From the NCBI GenBank assembly GCA_030533445.1, contig CM060062.1, positions 15,456,164 to 15,520,163 of the forward strand: a stretch of 64,000 nt of DNA. The letters are read 5' to 3'. Both the position numbers and the translations under genes were made by a program. The stretch is from Cyprinodon diabolis (Eukaryota > Chordata > Actinopteri > Cyprinodontiformes > Cyprinodontidae). Shown in pieces: positions 61,371 to 64,000 of this stretch (its first letter is position 1; each line of letters starts with the position of its first letter). The notes below the pieces were generated by a model, which was not told the origin of the DNA, searched no databases, and saw only the letters and a program-made list of their open reading frames with translations.

Positions 61371-64000
61371 TAGTTAGTGTTATAATAGAAAGTTATCTGT
61401 TAGAAAATTTGTCCCGCGTTCATTTCCATAAATAATTATAATGCCATTACATGAACCAACCAGGTCAAATGAGGCAGAATTAGCAATATTATTATATAAT
61501 AATTACAGTTAAAGTAATTATTAGAAAAAACTAAATCATTTCAATAACTCCCAAATTAAGTTAAAATGATATTGCATCTTAATGATATTGTTATGGATTA
61601 TTTTTAATCCATAACGTGAGCAGAATTTAGCAATATGCTCAACATTGTGCTTGAGCATATTGCTTAATCTAAAATGATTGATAAAAACAACTTTTGAGAT
61701 ATGTGTTCTTGCACACTGCTTTGTTCAAGTATTTTTTGTGAGTTTTTCAAACTGGCAGTTTGTTAGAATCACACAAATTAAGAAAACATGCATCTGCAGG
61801 TGAACTTGTTATGCATTTTGTCTGTTTGCACTAGCTAATTATGAACAAGCTGTTTGTTTCCCATTTTACCTCTAATTTATTTCCTGGTGATGGAATTTAG
61901 TTTGCATATTTCTTTAAGTTCTTCCAAATGTTAAAAGGATGGAAAACATCTCACTACACTACAAATTAACAAAATAATACATAGGTCCATCCATGAGAGA
62001 TTGCATCATCACCTGAAATGCATTACTATACTGTACATAAAAAAAATGAAAACATCTGCTTTAAAATGTAAGTTTTATTTAGTAAGATTCAAATGTCAAA
62101 GTATATTTATTCACAACATAACCTGAACCTTGTTTTTCTTTAAACATGTACTTGTGTGGAAAAAGCACGACTTCTAAAATATGGGTAAGCTGCAATAAAA
62201 GAAGCTGAACATCTAATAAATTCATGCTCTTTTAACAATATAAATCCAAAGAAATCCCCAGTATACATTTATCATTTAGAGATATCACCAAAAAAAGTTC
62301 AATTAGCGAGGATAAAGATATGTTGTAAATTGATTTTCATTTCTAAACCATTTAGAAATACAAACTTTTATTTTTTTCCTGATCAACTATTAATATGAAT
62401 TTAAATGTAATTATGTTTATTTATGTCAGGTGGTTGACAGTGTTTATAACATAACTTATTTTGCAGAGTGTGTTTGAAAAGGTTTAGTCTCAGGTGGGCA
62501 TTTCCAGAGGTGCCTGTTCTGTCAGCCAGCACCGTACAGCCATCATTCACAGTGTTCCGGTCCTGTCAGGCCACATGTTACCTCCAGCATAATCAAGGCA
62601 CTCTGGAAAGAGACCAAATCCAATTTCATTGCTGATCCTAAACAGGAAGAGGGCAGGAAATGATGCATGAGGGCGTCTAAAGGTAAACAATCAGCAGTAT
62701 GTGACAAAAAGGCCAGATTCCCCAGCAACAAAAGCTGTGCTGTTTGGCATACCTCTAACATTAAACCAACCAGGTGCTTGTTTTGCTCTGGATTGTTTAT
62801 TCCGCTCGAGTTAAAAGCAGCACTTTGTCTCCAACTCCATTCATTTCTAATAGCAAGGAGATGACTATTCAAACATCCAACAAACATGTTTTTAATTTTG
62901 TTGTTGCACTAACATCTGGTATAGTCCTGAGATGTTTTCCTGAATGTGTTGAAAAGAAGATTGCTTTGACCAGGAAATTAGTTTCCTTCTATGTCATCTG
63001 GTATATTTCCTAATAACTACTATTATAATGATGATTCATTAGGTGGACAGTGAGAAACAAGCTGCAGGAACGATGATTCATTCTTATAAGAATGAGGTTA
63101 AAGAGCAGGTACACTATTGAAGGCTAAACATTGTGTGAAAGTTGGTGTAATTATAAGTGGCTATAGTTTACCCAGAAATGAAATAGTTTGTTTAGTGTCT
63201 TTAATGTATACTGATTTTATTTTTTTTTGTTAATGAAGTTATAGCTCTTTTCTAGACATACTGATCTTGTGAAAAGTGTTTTAGTCTACAGCCACATTCA
63301 CCAAAACACGTTCTCTAATGTGCACAAATTCATACACTGATATGCAGTTTGGTGGGTAACTTGGGGTTAAGGGCCTTGCTAAGGACCAGAGTGACATTTG
63401 ACAGGAGGAGTCAGTAATTGATTCTACAACTTCTAGATTACAAGGCAACTACTTTTCCCAATAAGCCACATTTGCCTATCCTCTTCTATTTCTATTTTTT
63501 ACTTTTATTTTTTTTATAACAGCTGCTAATTTTAAGCCTCCAATGTATTTTGGTTATCAGTGATGCAACATATTTGTTCCTTTCAAAGAATCTCTTGAGA
63601 TGTAGAAGGTATCTTAAATTAAACATCCTTTTAGAATCCTTCAATCATTTTTCTATTCTTAGTTATCTGTTTCTGACCTCCTGCAGATTGTGTAAGTATA
63701 CACAAACATATTCTATGTTTTCTGCTGAACATAAAATGACAAATAGTAAAAAGATTAAAATAAACAGAATAGAACAGAAAGTTATTTGAAGGGCACAACC
63801 CTGGGTTCTTTTATTTTAATGACCATGGCATGTTACAGTACAATTCCTTTATCAAAATGAAGCCCTAAGTGGTATTTTGCTCTATTTATGCATGTCAGAC
63901 TAATTGTCATGAATTCTCCTCTCTGAATGTTTAAAAAAAAATGAGAACCCATGACCATTCTACATAGAACAGTTATTCCCTCCACAAAGCACCAACCTTA
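61371..64000. other. No gene recognised
   Basis: AT-rich. Bases 62470-62880 are more balanced in composition and carry a 114-codon minus-strand frame without recognisable features. Bases 63340-63475 resemble a worn SINE (ggggttaagggccttgctaa, then a tRNA-like part). Confidence 0.5.

Overview
The window is vertebrate nuclear DNA, almost certainly from a teleost fish. It is AT-rich, has small exons separated by long introns with GT-AG borders, and carries teleost-type mobile DNA: Tc1/mariner, hAT, a CR1/L2-like LINE, a tRNA-derived SINE, (CCAT)n and (AT)n arrays, and LTR-like repeats. No bacterial or viral gene organisation is seen. The species cannot be named from the sequence alone.

Positions 330-28807, plus strand: one complete class 3 semaphorin gene, best matched to sema3b (or its fish paralogue sema3bl). 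It has 17 coding exons that join in frame to 803 residues: signal peptide, serine-rich linker, sema domain, PSI, furin-type basic site, Ig domain, inter-chain cysteine and basic tail. Its introns hold a TTAA-flanked fold-back element (15309-16196), a SINE (12641-12899), old Tc1 fragments and a CTCF-like site with a GC box.

Positions 28250-35400: the 3' UTR and intergenic DNA, then a decayed Tc1-like element (33072-34178) and a 5'-truncated LINE reverse transcriptase (about 34374-35340).

Positions 35421-46010, minus strand: the 3' part of a coiled-coil gene. I assembled it from ten exons and assign it to the CFAP100/MIA1 (DUF4200) family of ciliary axoneme proteins. It lies tail to tail with the LINE. 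One of its introns, about 105 bp without the insert, is almost filled by an intact Tc1 transposon (43453-44700, 343-residue DD34E transposase). The N-terminal exons and probably one small internal exon were not located.

Positions 46011-64000: no convincing host gene. The main structure is a 5.4-kb hAT transposon (51878-57266, 8-bp target duplication TTTTTAAC) with a decayed, intron-containing BED/hAT transposase. A second, non-autonomous hAT-type element (54852-56279, duplication GCACCGAC) is nested inside it and carries a 206-bp CCAT array. Two LTR-like repeats (57461-58240, 60987-61370), the first with two close CTCF-like motifs, and a decayed Tc1 copy (about 58770-59700) follow.

I found no new multi-gene system. 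The most informative structures are the transposon-filled ciliary-gene intron, the nested hAT pair with both target duplications readable, and the fold-back element inside sema3b.
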